From NCBI GenBank assembly GCA_947565425.1, contig CANOFW010000001.1, positions 202,437 through 266,436 on the forward strand: a DNA stretch of 64,000 nt, read 5' to 3'. The translations under genes were made by a program, and so were the position numbers. The stretch comes from an uncultured Lachnospiraceae bacterium. Lineage in GTDB: Bacteria; Bacillota; Clostridia; Lachnospirales; Lachnospiraceae. The first letter of the stretch is position 1, and every line of letters begins with the position of its first letter. The notes beneath the pieces are model-generated. The model was not told the origin of the DNA and searched no databases. It saw nothing but the letters and a program-made list of their open reading frames with translations. Shown here piece by piece: positions 7,743-18,170 of the stretch.

Positions 7743-10273
7743 GGGTAAATTTTCAGATACCATCCCCGAATACCGCCCTGACTGCGTAGCTGTTGTTGCA
7801 GACTTTCGTATGCCGCCAACGTTTCTTCGTATTCCTCCTCCGTAACGCCATGTTCTGAGAATGCCGCCTTCTGGAAAATTGCAAACAGTTGCCCCCAGTC
7901 TGAACGCGGCTGCTGCTGCTTTAGAAAAGCACAATAGCCCCTGTCGTCCATATGCAGCGGACGTTTTGCGCCCAGCAACTTTAAAATTTTACCCATCTCT
8001 CTGCCAATCTCCCGGACTGCCTGCGTGCGCTCTTTCTGGGAAATTCTTCTCTGTCTGTCTTTTAACACCCATCTTTTGCGCTGCCACAAGATCAGCCAGA
8101 TAAGCGCCAACGCTACGAACACAGACAAAATCACCAACAACAAGCGTATAAACTCAACATCCAGCAATGATGTTTCCCGCAAACTCTGCCCGGACTGCGC
8201 CTGCTTCTTCTTTTGTTCCTCCTGCTCCTGCTTTTGCCGTTCCAGCTCCTGTCTCAGCCGTTCTTCTTCCTGCTTCTTCTTTTGTTCCTCCTGCTCTTTT
8301 TGTAATGTATCCTGTCTGCGTGTCTGTTCCTGTACATCTTGCTTCTGTACAGCGGCAGAAAGAGGTTCTTCCTTCTCCATCCCGTCCAACATCTCTATAT
8401 AAGCCGGCGGCGTTGCCTCAAATGGTATAAATCCGACATTATAATGAAAAACTTCTGCCCATGCATGCGCCCGCTCGTCCGTAACGGAAGCCGTCCATGT
8501 GCCATCCTCATTTCGCTTAAAATCGGAGGGCAACACCAGATAACCATTGGCAAATCTTGCCGGAACATCATACAAGCGAAATAGCAGGGTTGCCGCCGTA
8601 GCAAAATGCGTGCAATACCCTTTGTGCTGGTCAAACAGGAAATACTCGACACTGTCCTCCCCTTGGGGAACTTCCTGTAAATCAAAGCTGTACCAATTAT
8701 CCTGCCAAAGCATCTGCCGGATATTCTCTATATCATACTGCCACTCATCCATAGAAAGCACCTGCATGCCGTCTTCGCCTAGAATTTCCTCCATCTCACT
8801 GATATCCCACGCTGTTTTTCCTGTTGCATTCAGCTTTCGTTGAATTTCATCCCTTCGCTCCTCGTACGTTTTCTGCTTTGCCCGGCTCTCTTTGGCGTAA
8901 GCGCGCAGCTTCTCCAAACCTTCCTCCGGCAGTCTGGTATACGCATCCTTCACATAAGTATTGCTGTAATTTAAAAAAAATTCTTCTTTCTCTGACATGT
9001 CCGGGTCCGTGACATAATACATAAATTGCGTCTCATATTCCGAGAGTCCTAGAAAGCTCTCCCATTTAAACTGCTTTTCTTTTGTAGGCGGATAGATAAC
9101 GTCCGCCCTGATCTGCTCCTGATCCGAAATTTTTGTAAAATACGGCATCAGCTTATACCCCTTCTGCGCTTGTGAAAGTTTTATGGACACATGCTTATCC
9201 TTAACTGTATTATAAGCAACCTCACGCCCAAATAATATATATTCATAGGGATAAGACTGGATCAGTTTGGCGCACGTCTGCTCATCACTGCCCTGCGCCT
9301 GCGCCCAATCGGAAAATTCTTGCCTGGATATCCGCTTCCAAGTCCCGTTTTCATACTCCCCCCCGACAAACCCACGAATATACAAGGGGCTGGATATCGG
9401 ATAATCCACCGTTATTTGAAACACTTCTCTGCCATCAAATTGCGGTTCTTCGTTTTTCAACTTATAAGTCTTCAATTCCCGCTGCGAAAATAAGTCGATA
9501 TGAGAAATCTTCTCCACCAAGGCCAGCATTTCGTCCTCAAAATTCAACTGCCATGCCTGCCAATCCTCATGCAGCAGGTCCACCTGCCCCCAAATCCTCC
9601 CATTGCCCGCCAAAAGCACGGAAATCCCAAAGCTTATCACCACAGCGCCGCCCAACATAAGGCTACCGCGCTCCTGTAAATCTAAGACCCCTAACAACAA
9701 TCCCAAAAACGCCAACACAATTCCGGCAAAAGAGGCCGCTCTGCCCAGCATAAGCCCCGCGGTAACAAGCAGAACAGGGATTGCCGCCGCAGCCAGGAGA
9801 CGGTACTTCCCATTCCTTGCGTACACAAACAGCATACATTGTAGAAAGCCCAGCAACACAAAAATTAATAAAACGGCAAGCCAGCCATATCGCTCCCCGT
9901 CCCTTAGATACCACTGCAAATATTCCGTCCGGTAATAGGCATTTACCAGCTCTAAAACTTTATTTGACAGCTCTTTCATGCCTAACAGCAAAATACGCTG
10001 ATTTATGACACAGACAACCGTCAATACGCCTGCAAAAAGAAAGGTCTCGGCAAGCGCCCACTTCCAGCCAAGCTGCATAATCAGCGATGCAAGCGCAAGA
10101 ATAGCCACTGCCAAAATACGTATCTGCCAAGGAACCGGTATCTCTAAAACGCTCTCTATAATGAGAGACAGGCCGCACAAAATAAGAGACAGGCAGAATA
10201 CTCCCTGTATCTTTCCAGCCCATCCTCTTGTTTTTTTGAGGGTTAAATTTCCCTTAACTCTTGTTTTTCCCAT
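7739..10273 (-). CDS. Transglutaminase-like membrane protein (TgpA type)
   Basis: A membrane protein of 844 residues. The first ~230 residues form several transmembrane helices; an extracellular region follows, and one more helix lies near residue 715 (LLLVILSVFVALALIWLILW). The transglutaminase-like core is near 560-640: the catalytic Cys lies in HKGYCTHFATAATLLFR and the His in DERAHAWAEVFHYN, followed by FIPFEATPP. A low-complexity Q/E/K/R-rich coiled segment (about 655-705) separates the core from the last helix. MoxR, DUF58 and TgpA genes commonly occur together, and all three are here in order. The substrate is unknown; extracellular proteolysis or crosslinking is possible. Confidence 0.88.
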   Translation of the reverse strand: MGKTRVKGNLTLKKTRGWAGKIQGVFCLSLILCGLSLIIESVLEIPVPWQIRILAVAILALASLIMQLGWKWALAETFLFAGVLTVVCVINQRILLLGMKELSNKVLELVNAYYRTEYLQWYLRDGERYGWLAVLLIFVLLGFLQCMLFVYARNGKYRLLAAAAIPVLLVTAGLMLGRAASFAGIVLAFLGLLLGVLDLQERGSLMLGGAVVISFGISVLLAGNGRIWGQVDLLHEDWQAWQLNFEDEMLALVEKISHIDLFSQRELKTYKLKNEEPQFDGREVFQITVDYPISSPLYIRGFVGGEYENGTWKRISRQEFSDWAQAQGSDEQTCAKLIQSYPYEYILFGREVAYNTVKDKHVSIKLSQAQKGYKLMPYFTKISDQEQIRADVIYPPTKEKQFKWESFLGLSEYETQFMYYVTDPDMSEKEEFFLNYSNTYVKDAYTRLPEEGLEKLRAYAKESRAKQKTYEERRDEIQRKLNATGKTAWDISEMEEILGEDGMQVLSMDEWQYDIENIRQMLWQDNWYSFDLQEVPQGEDSVEYFLFDQHKGYCTHFATAATLLFRLYDVPARFANGYLVLPSDFKRNEDGTWTASVTDERAHAWAEVFHYNVGFIPFEATPPAYIEMLDGMEKEEPLSAAVQKQDVQEQTRRQDTLQKEQEEQKKKQEEERLRQELERQKQEQEEQKKKQAQSGQSLRETSLLDVEFIRLLLVILSVFVALALIWLILWQRKRWVLKDRQRRISQKERTQAVREIGREMGKILKLLGAKRPLHMDDRGYCAFLKQQQPRSDWGQLFAIFQKAAFSEHGVTEEEYEETLAAYESLQQQLRSQGGIRGWYLKIYP

Positions 10274-10283
10274 GCTACCTCTA

Positions 10284-11375
10284 CTATAATATTAACTCTA
10301 ATTCCATCATTTGTTCTTTCACAGTTTCCGTTTTTATCGAGGCCACTGGCTTACCGTTACATGTCAACTCGAGATTGTGGTTCAACACCAGCCAGGAAGC
10401 ATACGCCTCCCCTGGAAAAACTTTCTCATACGCTTCTACTGACACGCCCTTTTCCATACGCACAGGGCAAATCTCACACCAGAAATCCAGTAAATTTTCC
10501 ACATCGCGCACCGCTTTCCGGCACACCAATTCCTTATATTGACTATCCCGCCAGACCAAATAATGAGCGCACTCCTGTGCCAGCAATTCCTGCGAAACAC
10601 TGTGTACAATTTCCCAATAAGCACGCGACTCTTTCTTGCCCATCGCAGACGGTTGCCCATCCAAAAAAATAACTACATTACAGCCCACCGGCATGCTCAT
10701 CTCCGCAACAATCAGATCGTCGTTCTTTGCCGAAAGTTTCCAGTGAATGCGGTTGAGACGATCGCCCTTTTGGTACTCACGCAGCTTTAAAACCTCCGAA
10801 GGGTCATCGCCGCTGACATGCGGGTCATATTGTTCCCCATCCGACAAGAAAAGACGCGTACGCATACCGACTTTGATATTAGTCTCATAAACTGCCGGAA
10901 AGACCATCACTTGTTTCTCTTCCTGTACCTTCGCACACAGATACAAAAAATTTGTCCATTCATAACAGCGGACCGCTTCGCAACGCGCCTTCCACATACC
11001 AAACTCCGGCTCCTTCAGCCTTCCTGACAATTCTGTACTGCTCTCCGCCGAGACCTTTTCCTCCGCTTTCACCCACTGTTTTCTGCCATTTGCCGCATTT
11101 TCCATCTGAATTTTCGCCTGTACCCGGGGCAGATAAATTTTACCCAGGTTCTCCACCCTGAGACCGATCAGATAATCTCCCGTATTGGCAATTGGATAAG
11201 AATAAAACAACAGCTCGCACTTCAACTTTTTCCTGAGATAAGAAAGCACAAACAGAAATAAGAACGGTAATAGAATAGCCGCAAAGCATACGACAAGCAA
11301 CGCTTGGCTCTGATATAATACTGCCAAATAAAAAATTCCCGCTGTCCCCAGCGCATATAGAATATTTTTCCACAT
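10284..11375 (-). CDS. DUF58 domain protein (MoxR-associated)
   Basis: 363 residues. Two N-terminal membrane helices (about residues 5-50) are followed by a cytoplasmic or extracellular region, then the DUF58 core. The core signature is DPSEVLKLREYQKGDRLNRI with HWKLSAKNDDLIVAE, and then a von Willebrand A-like strand NVVIFLDGQP. DUF58 proteins accompany MoxR AAA+ ATPases and are thought to act as vWA-type partners in assembling or activating complexes. The molecular role here is unproven. It lies 10 bp from the transglutaminase gene and 21 bp from moxR, consistent with one operon. Confidence 0.88.
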   Translation of the reverse strand: MWKNILYALGTAGIFYLAVLYQSQALLVVCFAAILLPFLFLFVLSYLRKKLKCELLFYSYPIANTGDYLIGLRVENLGKIYLPRVQAKIQMENAANGRKQWVKAEEKVSAESSTELSGRLKEPEFGMWKARCEAVRCYEWTNFLYLCAKVQEEKQVMVFPAVYETNIKVGMRTRLFLSDGEQYDPHVSGDDPSEVLKLREYQKGDRLNRIHWKLSAKNDDLIVAEMSMPVGCNVVIFLDGQPSAMGKKESRAYWEIVHSVSQELLAQECAHYLVWRDSQYKELVCRKAVRDVENLLDFWCEICPVRMEKGVSVEAYEKVFPGEAYASWLVLNHNLELTCNGKPVASIKTETVKEQMMELELIL

Positions 11376-11396
11376 ATCTTCTTACCCAAATCATCC

Positions 11397-12347
11397 TTAT
11401 TCACGCAGGCTTTTCGGCGCCGGCACACTCCTAAGCACATCCTCTAACACCTGTTTGACGTCCATATGCGCCACCCGCGCTTTTGTGCCAAGGATAATGC
11501 GATGCGCACAGACCGCATGAAAAATATCTTCCACGTCCTCTGGAATCACATAAGAACGCTGACGCAGGAATGATACCGACTTTGCCATCTGTAAAATATT
11601 GATGGTTCCCCTGGGACTGAGCCCAAGGTCAATCATGGGGTGATTCCTGGTCTTGTCCGCCAATTTGCCTACATACTGATAAATCTCCTCATGCACAAAG
11701 GTACTGTCCGCTGCTTTCTGCATGGAAATCAACTCTTCCTGAGAGACAACCGCCTGCACCTCTTCTTTGCTTTGCATACCTTTTAGAATATGAATTTCTT
11801 CTTCCATCTCGGGATAGCCAAGTTTCAGACAGACCATAAAACGGTCCAACTGCGCCTCCGGTAACATCCATGTGCCGGCGCTTCCAAAAGGGTTCTGCGT
11901 CGCAATTACAATAAAAGGGGAGGGAACTTCATGGGTAACGCCGTCCACGGTAACTTTCTGTTCCTCCATAACTTCCAAAAGCGCAGACTGCGTCTTCGGC
12001 GAAGTCCTGTTAATCTCATCCGCCAAAAGCAAGTTGCACATCACGCTGCCCGGCTGATAGACAAATGTTCCACTATCCTTCTGGTACATGGAGAATCCGG
12101 TCAGATCAGAGGGCAAAACATCCGGCGTAAACTGCACTCTATTCTGCTTTAGGGACATAGAACTAGCCAATGCCATAGCAAGTGTCGTCTTGCCAACACC
12201 GGGAATGTCATTTAAAAGAATATGTCCCCCCGCCAAGATTGCTGCCACTGCCTTGGCAATGCAATCGTCTTTGCCAATCACTGCCTTTTTCACTTCATTG
12301 ATGATTTCAAACGCCGGGATCTGCCGGGAATTATTTTCTGTATTCAT
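11397..12347 (-). CDS. MoxR-family AAA+ ATPase
   Basis: 316-residue AAA+ chaperone-like ATPase. Walker A is GVGKTTLAMAL (about residues 50-60) and Walker B is LLLADEINRTSP. A conserved ATQNPFGSAGTWMLPEAQLD segment carries the sensor region, and LSPRGTINILQMAKSV follows in the lid. MoxR proteins work with DUF58 and vWA proteins to mature or remodel protein complexes. Here the gene starts 26 bp after the V-ATPase subunit D stop on the same strand. This suggests readthrough from the ATPase operon, and perhaps a role in assembling that enzyme, which is speculation. Confidence 0.93.
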   Translation of the reverse strand: MNTENNSRQIPAFEIINEVKKAVIGKDDCIAKAVAAILAGGHILLNDIPGVGKTTLAMALASSMSLKQNRVQFTPDVLPSDLTGFSMYQKDSGTFVYQPGSVMCNLLLADEINRTSPKTQSALLEVMEEQKVTVDGVTHEVPSPFIVIATQNPFGSAGTWMLPEAQLDRFMVCLKLGYPEMEEEIHILKGMQSKEEVQAVVSQEELISMQKAADSTFVHEEIYQYVGKLADKTRNHPMIDLGLSPRGTINILQMAKSVSFLRQRSYVIPEDVEDIFHAVCAHRIILGTKARVAHMDVKQVLEDVLRSVPAPKSLRE

Positions 12348-12373
12348 TCTTCCGTCTTCCTCTGTTTTATTTT

Positions 12374-13012
12374 CTAATTTCTATTTTCGCTCTGTTTTTT
12401 CTGTTTCATACGCTTGATCACTTTCAGCCTCGTAAACTCCTCCCGCTCTTTCTCCTCCAAAGCCCCCTGAATACTCTTGACCAGTGATTGATACTTGGGG
12501 ATCGTGATATTCTGCAAAGCATTGGCGCGTTTCTGCGTCTTCTTAATATTATAGGCAAGACGATAAGCGCTAGTCTCAATCTGCGCAAGGCGAATCGTCA
12601 GCTCTTTTACTTTCTGAAATTTCTCACATGCCTCATCCAAAGACATCTTTGTCCCGAAAAAAGGATAATAAGGCTTTAATGATTCCCCGCTGTACTCCAC
12701 CTTAGGAATCTCTGTTCCCATGACGCTGCGCCGTTTGATTACGATAGATTCTTCCACCGGCACACTTTTACTGAGCGTTTCCACCTCATGGATGCCCATC
12801 TGGATATTCGCTTTCTGCAACGCCAAATAAGCGCTGGTAAAAGTCTCGTCAATTTCTTTTTGAATATCCGTGGCCTGCTCAATCAACTCCATAAGCTCAC
12901 GAATTAAGATATTGCGTTTTTTATCCATCAAATCATACCCCTGCTCAGACAATGCAAGGGAGTTCTTTGCCAAGATTAAGTTTCCTTTTGTTGGAAATGT
13001 GTTTGGGTCCAT
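12374..13012 (-). CDS. atpD: V-type ATPase subunit D (central rotor shaft)
   Basis: Subunit D forms the rotating axle between the A3B3 head and the membrane ring. It is 212 residues and almost entirely helical, with long N- and C-terminal coiled coils. It begins MDPNTFPTKGNLILAKNSLA, matching the family's 'PTK.nLl.lk..L' start. The C-terminal helix contains RRANALQNI-like KKTQKRANALQNITIPKYQ. The ATG at 13012 follows GAGGTGG. It is the last ATPase subunit in the operon, separated from subunit B by a metallophosphoesterase gene. Confidence 0.95.
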   Translation of the reverse strand: MDPNTFPTKGNLILAKNSLALSEQGYDLMDKKRNILIRELMELIEQATDIQKEIDETFTSAYLALQKANIQMGIHEVETLSKSVPVEESIVIKRRSVMGTEIPKVEYSGESLKPYYPFFGTKMSLDEACEKFQKVKELTIRLAQIETSAYRLAYNIKKTQKRANALQNITIPKYQSLVKSIQGALEEKEREEFTRLKVIKRMKQKKQSENRN

Positions 13013-13057
13013 TCATCCACCTCACTTTTCCCATTTCATCGCAGCTCCGGGATTGTT

Positions 13058-14089
13058 TCACAATCCGTCATTTTTCCCGTCAACGGTAATTACCCCATAT
13101 CTCCCGGGGTACGCAGCCGAAAACACATGCTGCATACAATTTTCCGTCAATTTTCCCTCCCAGGTGAAATGTAGATGGCCGCACATGACCGCTTTCACCG
13201 GGCTTTTTGCATCATATACCAGTTCCAAAAACGCTTCTGTATTCTTATTGGGCTCATTGCTGCATCCTTTTCCCCATACAAGCGCCCGGTCCTGCCATAC
13301 TTTCTTCGATTCCTCCAAAAGGCTCCCATCCACTTTAGATGCCAGCGGTACATGTGTCAGCAGGATTATCGGCTTCCCAAGATTTACAGCCTCCCGGAAC
13401 CTTTTAAGCTGTCCCTTGGAAATCTGTTTCGTACTGTTATTGATTCCGACAATACACAAATCCTCAAACTCCATGACGGGGAGGTCTTCATATCCGTCTA
13501 TGGATTCGTGCAGCTTTTTCATGTCTTTCTTATCAAGACTATCACAATTATAGGGATTATAATCGTGATCTGCCCGGACATACATCACCGGTGCATCAAG
13601 TTTCTTTATCCCCTCTTTGAGAGCTGTAATATTAGCGGCGGACGCATAATCTATCATATCGCCGCCAAACAGAATAGCATCTGAATGCTGGGTATTAAAA
13701 TATTCAGGCAATTCCTCCCACAATCTTGCCGAATATATTCCATTTAACGATTGAAACATCTCATGGCGTGCCCGTACATTTTCAAGGTTTCCCGCAGAGA
13801 CTTCATCACTCTCCACAATAATGTGTAAGTCTGACAGGAACATAAATCGGTATGTTTGTTTCAATCCCGGAATATGGACAGCTACACTCTCTTCTTCCAA
13901 TACCAGAGCCGTTTCTTTCTCTGTCTCCTGCAAAACTGTTTTTTCTGCCGCTGCCATTTCTTCTCCTGCATCCTTATCTCTGGCGCCGGTATCCTTCGTT
14001 ACCTCTTCCTTCACAGGATTCCATGCCGCCATCCCAAGCATACAGCACAAGAAACAGACCGGCAATATCTGCAATACTCTCTTTTTCAT
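13058..14089 (-). CDS. Exported or membrane-anchored metallophosphoesterase inside the V-ATPase operon
   Basis: Calcineurin-like metallophosphoesterase of about 343 residues. Metal-binding motifs occur in order: FLSDLHI (DxH), LFGGDMIDYA (GD), RADHDY (in place of the usual GNHD, so the Asn is replaced), LLTHVP, and MCGHLHFTWEG (GHxH). The chosen start at 14089 (MKKRVLQILPVCFLCCMLG) has AGAAAG upstream and gives a hydrophobic export signal or anchor; a longer in-frame start at 14137 overlaps subunit B. A linker rich in E, K and T follows to about residue 70. The catalytic domain should be outside the cell. Substrate unknown. It lies between subunits B and D. Confidence 0.85.
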   Translation of the reverse strand: MKKRVLQILPVCFLCCMLGMAAWNPVKEEVTKDTGARDKDAGEEMAAAEKTVLQETEKETALVLEEESVAVHIPGLKQTYRFMFLSDLHIIVESDEVSAGNLENVRARHEMFQSLNGIYSARLWEELPEYFNTQHSDAILFGGDMIDYASAANITALKEGIKKLDAPVMYVRADHDYNPYNCDSLDKKDMKKLHESIDGYEDLPVMEFEDLCIVGINNSTKQISKGQLKRFREAVNLGKPIILLTHVPLASKVDGSLLEESKKVWQDRALVWGKGCSNEPNKNTEAFLELVYDAKSPVKAVMCGHLHFTWEGKLTENCMQHVFSAAYPGRYGVITVDGKNDGL

Positions 14090-14123
14090 CACATATATTC
14101 TTTCTATTCTGAACTGCATATAT

Positions 14124-15497
14124 TTACATATCTGCATACTTCTCCAGTATCTTCGTGTCTATCCTATCCAGCTCTTCCCTGGGCAGAATATGCAAAAGAC
14201 GCCAGCCAATATCTAAAGTCTCCTCAATGGTACGGTTCTCATTCATGCCCTGCGCTACAAACTCTTTCTCAAATCCAACGCCGAATTCCAGATACTTCTT
14301 GTCCGTCTCCGACAGCTCGTCCTCTCCAATCACGCTCGCCAAGTCGCGCGCCTCGCCTACTCTGGCATAAGAAGAAAAAAGCTGGTTCGCCACATCCTGA
14401 TGGTCCTCTCGCGTATACTCCGCGCCAATGCCGTCTTTCATCAGGCGGGATAACGAAGGAAGCACATTAATCGGCGGATAAACATTCTTCTGGTGCAAAG
14501 AACGCTCCAGCACAATCTGTCCCTCCGTGATATACCCGGTCAAATCGGGAATTGGGTGCGTAATATCGTCATTGGGCATTGTCAGAATCGGAATCTGCGT
14601 GACGCTTCCCTCCCTGCCCTTTACAATTCCGGCACGCTCATAGAGCGTCGCCAGCTCGCTGTAGAGATAACCGGGATAACCTTTCCTGCTGGGGATTTCC
14701 CCTTTGGACGAAGAAATCTCACGCATCGCCTCGGCATAGGAAGTCATATCTGTGAGGATGACCAGAATATGCATATTTTTCTCAAAAGCAAGATATTCCG
14801 CCGCCGTCAACGCCATCTTGGGCGTAATTAAACGCTCCGCCACCGGGTCGTTGGAAAGATTTAAGAACATCGTCACATGAGAACTGACACCGCTCTCCTC
14901 AAAACGCCTGCGGAAAAAGTCCGCCACGTCATATTTGAGGCCCATAGCCGCAAACACTATGCCAAATTCCTCCTCGGAGTCTTCCCCCAGAGAAGCCTGT
15001 TCCACAATCTGCGCTGCAAGCTGATCATGCGGAAGTCCATTGCCAGAAAAAATCGGTAATTTCTGTCCGCGGATTAACGTTGTCAGGCCGTCAATTGCCG
15101 AGATGCCGGTACGAATATAATTCCTAGGATATTCTCTGGTACAGGGATTTAGGGGAAGCCCATTCACATCCCGCACAACCTCTGGCTCTATCCTGCCAAG
15201 TCCGTCAATGGGTTCGCCCAATCCATTAAAGGTACGCCCAAGAATCTCCAGAGAAAGGCCAATCTCCATGGGATGGCCACTCAGTCTGGTATGTGTATTC
15301 TGTAGCGACATTTCATCCGTATTGTCAAATACCTGGATAACTGCCTTATCCTCATCGACTGCCACAATTCTGCCTTTCTTGCGGCGCTTCCCTTCCACGA
15401 TAAACTCAACTACTTCCTCATAAGAGGCATTTTTGACTCCCTCCAGCACAATCAGAGGGCCGTTAATATCACTTAACCCTAAATACTCAATTGCCAT
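14124..15497 (-). CDS. atpB: V-type ATPase subunit B (non-catalytic)
   Basis: 457-residue non-catalytic head subunit. It begins [20 protein letters not shown] and contains the family segments [35 protein letters not shown] and [15 protein letters not shown]. The nucleotide-binding loop is replaced by FSGNGLPH, with no GKT Walker A, which is expected for subunit B. It is followed by [32 protein letters not shown] precedes the ATG. The A subunit stop codon is 10 bp upstream. Confidence 0.97.
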   Translation of the reverse strand: MAIEYLGLSDINGPLIVLEGVKNASYEEVVEFIVEGKRRKKGRIVAVDEDKAVIQVFDNTDEMSLQNTHTRLSGHPMEIGLSLEILGRTFNGLGEPIDGLGRIEPEVVRDVNGLPLNPCTREYPRNYIRTGISAIDGLTTLIRGQKLPIFSGNGLPHDQLAAQIVEQASLGEDSEEEFGIVFAAMGLKYDVADFFRRRFEESGVSSHVTMFLNLSNDPVAERLITPKMALTAAEYLAFEKNMHILVILTDMTSYAEAMREISSSKGEIPSRKGYPGYLYSELATLYERAGIVKGREGSVTQIPILTMPNDDITHPIPDLTGYITEGQIVLERSLHQKNVYPPINVLPSLSRLMKDGIGAEYTREDHQDVANQLFSSYARVGEARDLASVIGEDELSETDKKYLEFGVGFEKEFVAQGMNENRTIEETLDIGWRLLHILPREELDRIDTKILEKYADM

Positions 15498-15507
15498 AAC
15501 TGCCCTC

Positions 15508-17274
15508 CTATGCGTTGCTATCCATTAAACCTTGATAGAAATCGTCCACCATCTGACGGTATTCTTCAAATTTGTACATATCTTTATTTGCCACATCATA
15601 TTTAATCGCAATAATCTTCTCAAATATGCGATTTTCTTTGAGTAACGCCATCGGCATGCCCAAATCAATCAACGCCCGACATTTCTCATAAAGATAGAGA
15701 ATAATCTTCATCATTTCCAACTGTTTCTCCATAGGGACAAAGGTGTCCTCAGCATGGAAAGCATTCTGCTGCAAAAATCCTAAACGAATGACCCTGGCAA
15801 TCTCTAAAATCAACTTCTGGTCATCGGGAAGCACATCACTGCCAATCAATTTGACAATCTCATTCAATCGGCTCTCCGTGGTCAGGATATGGAGCAGTTC
15901 GTTGCGGCAGGGGACGAAATCAGCTCCCACATTGGCGCCATACCAGTGCTCCAAATCACCAAGATATTCCGTATAGCTGGTGAGCCAGTTGATTGCCGGA
16001 TAATGCCTGGCATAAGCAAGCGCCTTATCCAATGCCAGAAAACAGCGCACAAAACGCTTCGTGTTCTGTGTAACCGGTTCAGAGAAATCTCCTCCTTGCG
16101 GCGATACCGCGCCAATAATTGTGACGCTTCCATCCGTCCCATTGAGGTTCTCCACATAACCGGCACGCTCGTAAAACGCTGACAGTCGTGAGGCGAGGTA
16201 CGCCGGAAAGCCTTCTTCCGCCGGCATCTCTTCCAACCTGCCGGAAAGCTCTCTGAGCGCCTCCGCCCAGCGGGAGGTGGAATCTGCCATGATTGCCACA
16301 TGATATCCCATATCGCGATAATACTCAGCAAGCGTCAGTCCTGTATAAATACTGGCCTCTCTTGCCGCCACCGGCATATTGGAGGTATTGGCAATTAATG
16401 TCGTCCGGTCCATCAAAAGATTTCCCGTCTTGGGGTCTGTCAGCTTGGAAAATTCTTCCAACACATTTGTCATCTCGTTCCCGCGCTCCCCACAGCCGAT
16501 ATAAATGATAATATCCGCATCTGACCACTTGGCAAGCTGATGCTGGGTCATGGTCTTACCTGTGCCAAACCCGCCGGGGATGGCCGCTGTGCCCCCCTTG
16601 GCAATCGGAAACAAGGTGTCCAAGATACGCTGTCCCGTTACCAGCGGCCGATCTGCTGGATAGCGTTTGTGAATTGGACGCGGAATGCGAATTGGCCAGC
16701 GCTGGGCCATCGTCAACGTCTCCTCACTCCCATCCGGTTTGCGAATCTTTACCAATGGTTCCTCGATGGTATAGCTGCCGTTCTCCGCCGCCCAGATCAC
16801 CGTTCCATCCATATCTGGCGGCACCATAACCTTGTGAAGAATTGCCGGCGTCTCCGGAACCTCGGCAATTACCGTCCCCCCGCTCACACTATCCTGAGGC
16901 TTCACGCAAATTGTCGTCTCCCATTGACGCTCCCGCTCCAAAAGGTCAACATTGACGCCGCGGGGAATGAAAGCGCCGCTCTTCTCCCCAATCAACTGTA
17001 ACGGTCGCTCAATCCCATCGAAAATATTGGTGATAATACCCGGCGCAAGGGTCACGCAGATAGCGCTTCCCGCGCCCTCCACAATTTCCCCCGGACGCAG
17101 CCCCGTCGTCTCCTCAAACACCTGGATCGTCGTCTCTTCCTTGTTGAGCGCAATAACTTCCCCCACCAGGCGCATCGGACCCACATAGACCATTTCCGAC
17201 ATCTTAAATCCAAGGTTCCCCTTGACGGTAATAATTGGCCCATTGATTCCATATATGTTCCCTGTCACGCTCAT
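15508..17274 (-). CDS. atpA: V-type ATPase subunit A (catalytic)
   Basis: 588-residue catalytic subunit. Walker A is [20 protein letters not shown] (about residues 230-249), then [12 protein letters not shown] and the Walker B region [18 protein letters not shown]. The insertion typical of A subunits lies at about 115-185. The segment [18 protein letters not shown] is highly characteristic. The start overlaps the subunit E stop in an ATGA arrangement, which indicates translational coupling. Together with subunits C, D, E, F, I and K it forms a complete V/A-type complex that pumps or is driven by H+ or Na+. Confidence 0.98.
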   Translation of the reverse strand: MSVTGNIYGINGPIITVKGNLGFKMSEMVYVGPMRLVGEVIALNKEETTIQVFEETTGLRPGEIVEGAGSAICVTLAPGIITNIFDGIERPLQLIGEKSGAFIPRGVNVDLLERERQWETTICVKPQDSVSGGTVIAEVPETPAILHKVMVPPDMDGTVIWAAENGSYTIEEPLVKIRKPDGSEETLTMAQRWPIRIPRPIHKRYPADRPLVTGQRILDTLFPIAKGGTAAIPGGFGTGKTMTQHQLAKWSDADIIIYIGCGERGNEMTNVLEEFSKLTDPKTGNLLMDRTTLIANTSNMPVAAREASIYTGLTLAEYYRDMGYHVAIMADSTSRWAEALRELSGRLEEMPAEEGFPAYLASRLSAFYERAGYVENLNGTDGSVTIIGAVSPQGGDFSEPVTQNTKRFVRCFLALDKALAYARHYPAINWLTSYTEYLGDLEHWYGANVGADFVPCRNELLHILTTESRLNEIVKLIGSDVLPDDQKLILEIARVIRLGFLQQNAFHAEDTFVPMEKQLEMMKIILYLYEKCRALIDLGMPMALLKENRIFEKIIAIKYDVANKDMYKFEEYRQMVDDFYQGLMDSNA

Positions 17275-17831
17275 AGATTGGTCGCCTCCTGTTCCAGCTT
17301 CGTCACGAAGGATTCATCAATGAGAATATTCCTCGAGCGAATGACCGCGCGCACACCTCCGCCAAAATCAAAACTGCTGACCGTAAGCGCAGCGCCTGTC
17401 TTACTTTCTAACTCATGTAGCTTATCTGCGTCGGAAGGATTGATATATATTGTGACTTCCTCATCTTCCGCCACCGCAAGCGCCATCTTGATTTTGGCTA
17501 TGAGGTATGCTTCGTACTCCTCTGTCATCTGATACTTGACAAGGAGTTCTTTTACCTCCTCAAGCAGTTTTTCTCTCCATTTACGCTTACACTCGTCAAG
17601 ATTCCTCTTCTGCCTTAACATTTCTCGCGATACTGTACTGTTTGTCTGTCTGCGGATTTTGTGCTCTTCGTTACGAATCTTATGCTCAAGCTCCGCCAGT
17701 TTGCTTTCTCGAAACGCCTCTACCTCCCGGTTACAAGCGGCTTCATACTCCGCAATTTGCTGGTCGCTCTCCTGTTTCGCCACGTCCATAGTAAACTTGC
17801 GGAATACTTCCAGCTTTTCCTCAATCTGCAT
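17271..17831 (-). CDS. atpE: V-type ATPase subunit E (peripheral stalk)
   Basis: 186-residue peripheral-stalk protein. The first ~95 residues are a charged helix rich in E, R and K (KIRNEEHKIRRQTNSTVSRE), which would pair with the G/H subunit. The rest is the globular domain that contacts the A3B3 head, ending FDFGGGVRAVIRSRNILIDE followed by [13 protein letters not shown]. The FGGG...R motif is typical of subunit E. GGGAGGTAGAAGAT precedes the ATG at 17831. It overlaps subunit A by 4 bp. Confidence 0.92.
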   Translation of the reverse strand: MQIEEKLEVFRKFTMDVAKQESDQQIAEYEAACNREVEAFRESKLAELEHKIRNEEHKIRRQTNSTVSREMLRQKRNLDECKRKWREKLLEEVKELLVKYQMTEEYEAYLIAKIKMALAVAEDEEVTIYINPSDADKLHELESKTGAALTVSSFDFGGGVRAVIRSRNILIDESFVTKLEQEATNL

Positions 17832-17847
17832 ATCTTCTACCTCCCGC

Positions 17848-18156
17848 CTATAGCTTTAAACCGATTGCCTCACTGACGTAATCTGTAATAAAATTCTCAT
17901 TCCTCCCGCTCCCATGACGGTCTGGAATCTCTACAAGCAAGGGCAGGCGACGATTCAGCTTTACTTCGTCAATCAGATCCGGAAATTCCCTGCCAAACTT
18001 CTCCGTCAAAAGAACAATACCAATTTCCCTATCCGCAAATACACGCTCTAACGCCTCTTTCAATTCCTGCCGCTCATGGACAATCACACCCTCGACGCCC
18101 GCTAAACGCATCCCTGTATACGTGTCTCTGTTGTCGCTAATCAGATACATCTTCAT
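17848..18156 (-). CDS. atpF: V-type ATPase subunit F
   Basis: Small central-stalk subunit of about 102 residues that binds subunit D. The Rossmann-like pattern is clear: MYLISDNRDTYTGMRLAGVE, then IGIVLLTEKFGREFPDLIDE and PLLVEIPDRHGS. I chose ATG 18156 because GGGGAG lies 7 bases upstream. An ATG at 18162 has the same GGGGAG only one base away and is less likely. Fifteen base pairs separate it from subunit K, and 16 bp from subunit E. Confidence 0.92.
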   Translation of the reverse strand: MKMYLISDNRDTYTGMRLAGVEGVIVHERQELKEALERVFADREIGIVLLTEKFGREFPDLIDEVKLNRRLPLLVEIPDRHGSGRNENFITDYVSEAIGLKL

Positions 18157-18170
18157 AGGCATACTCCCCG

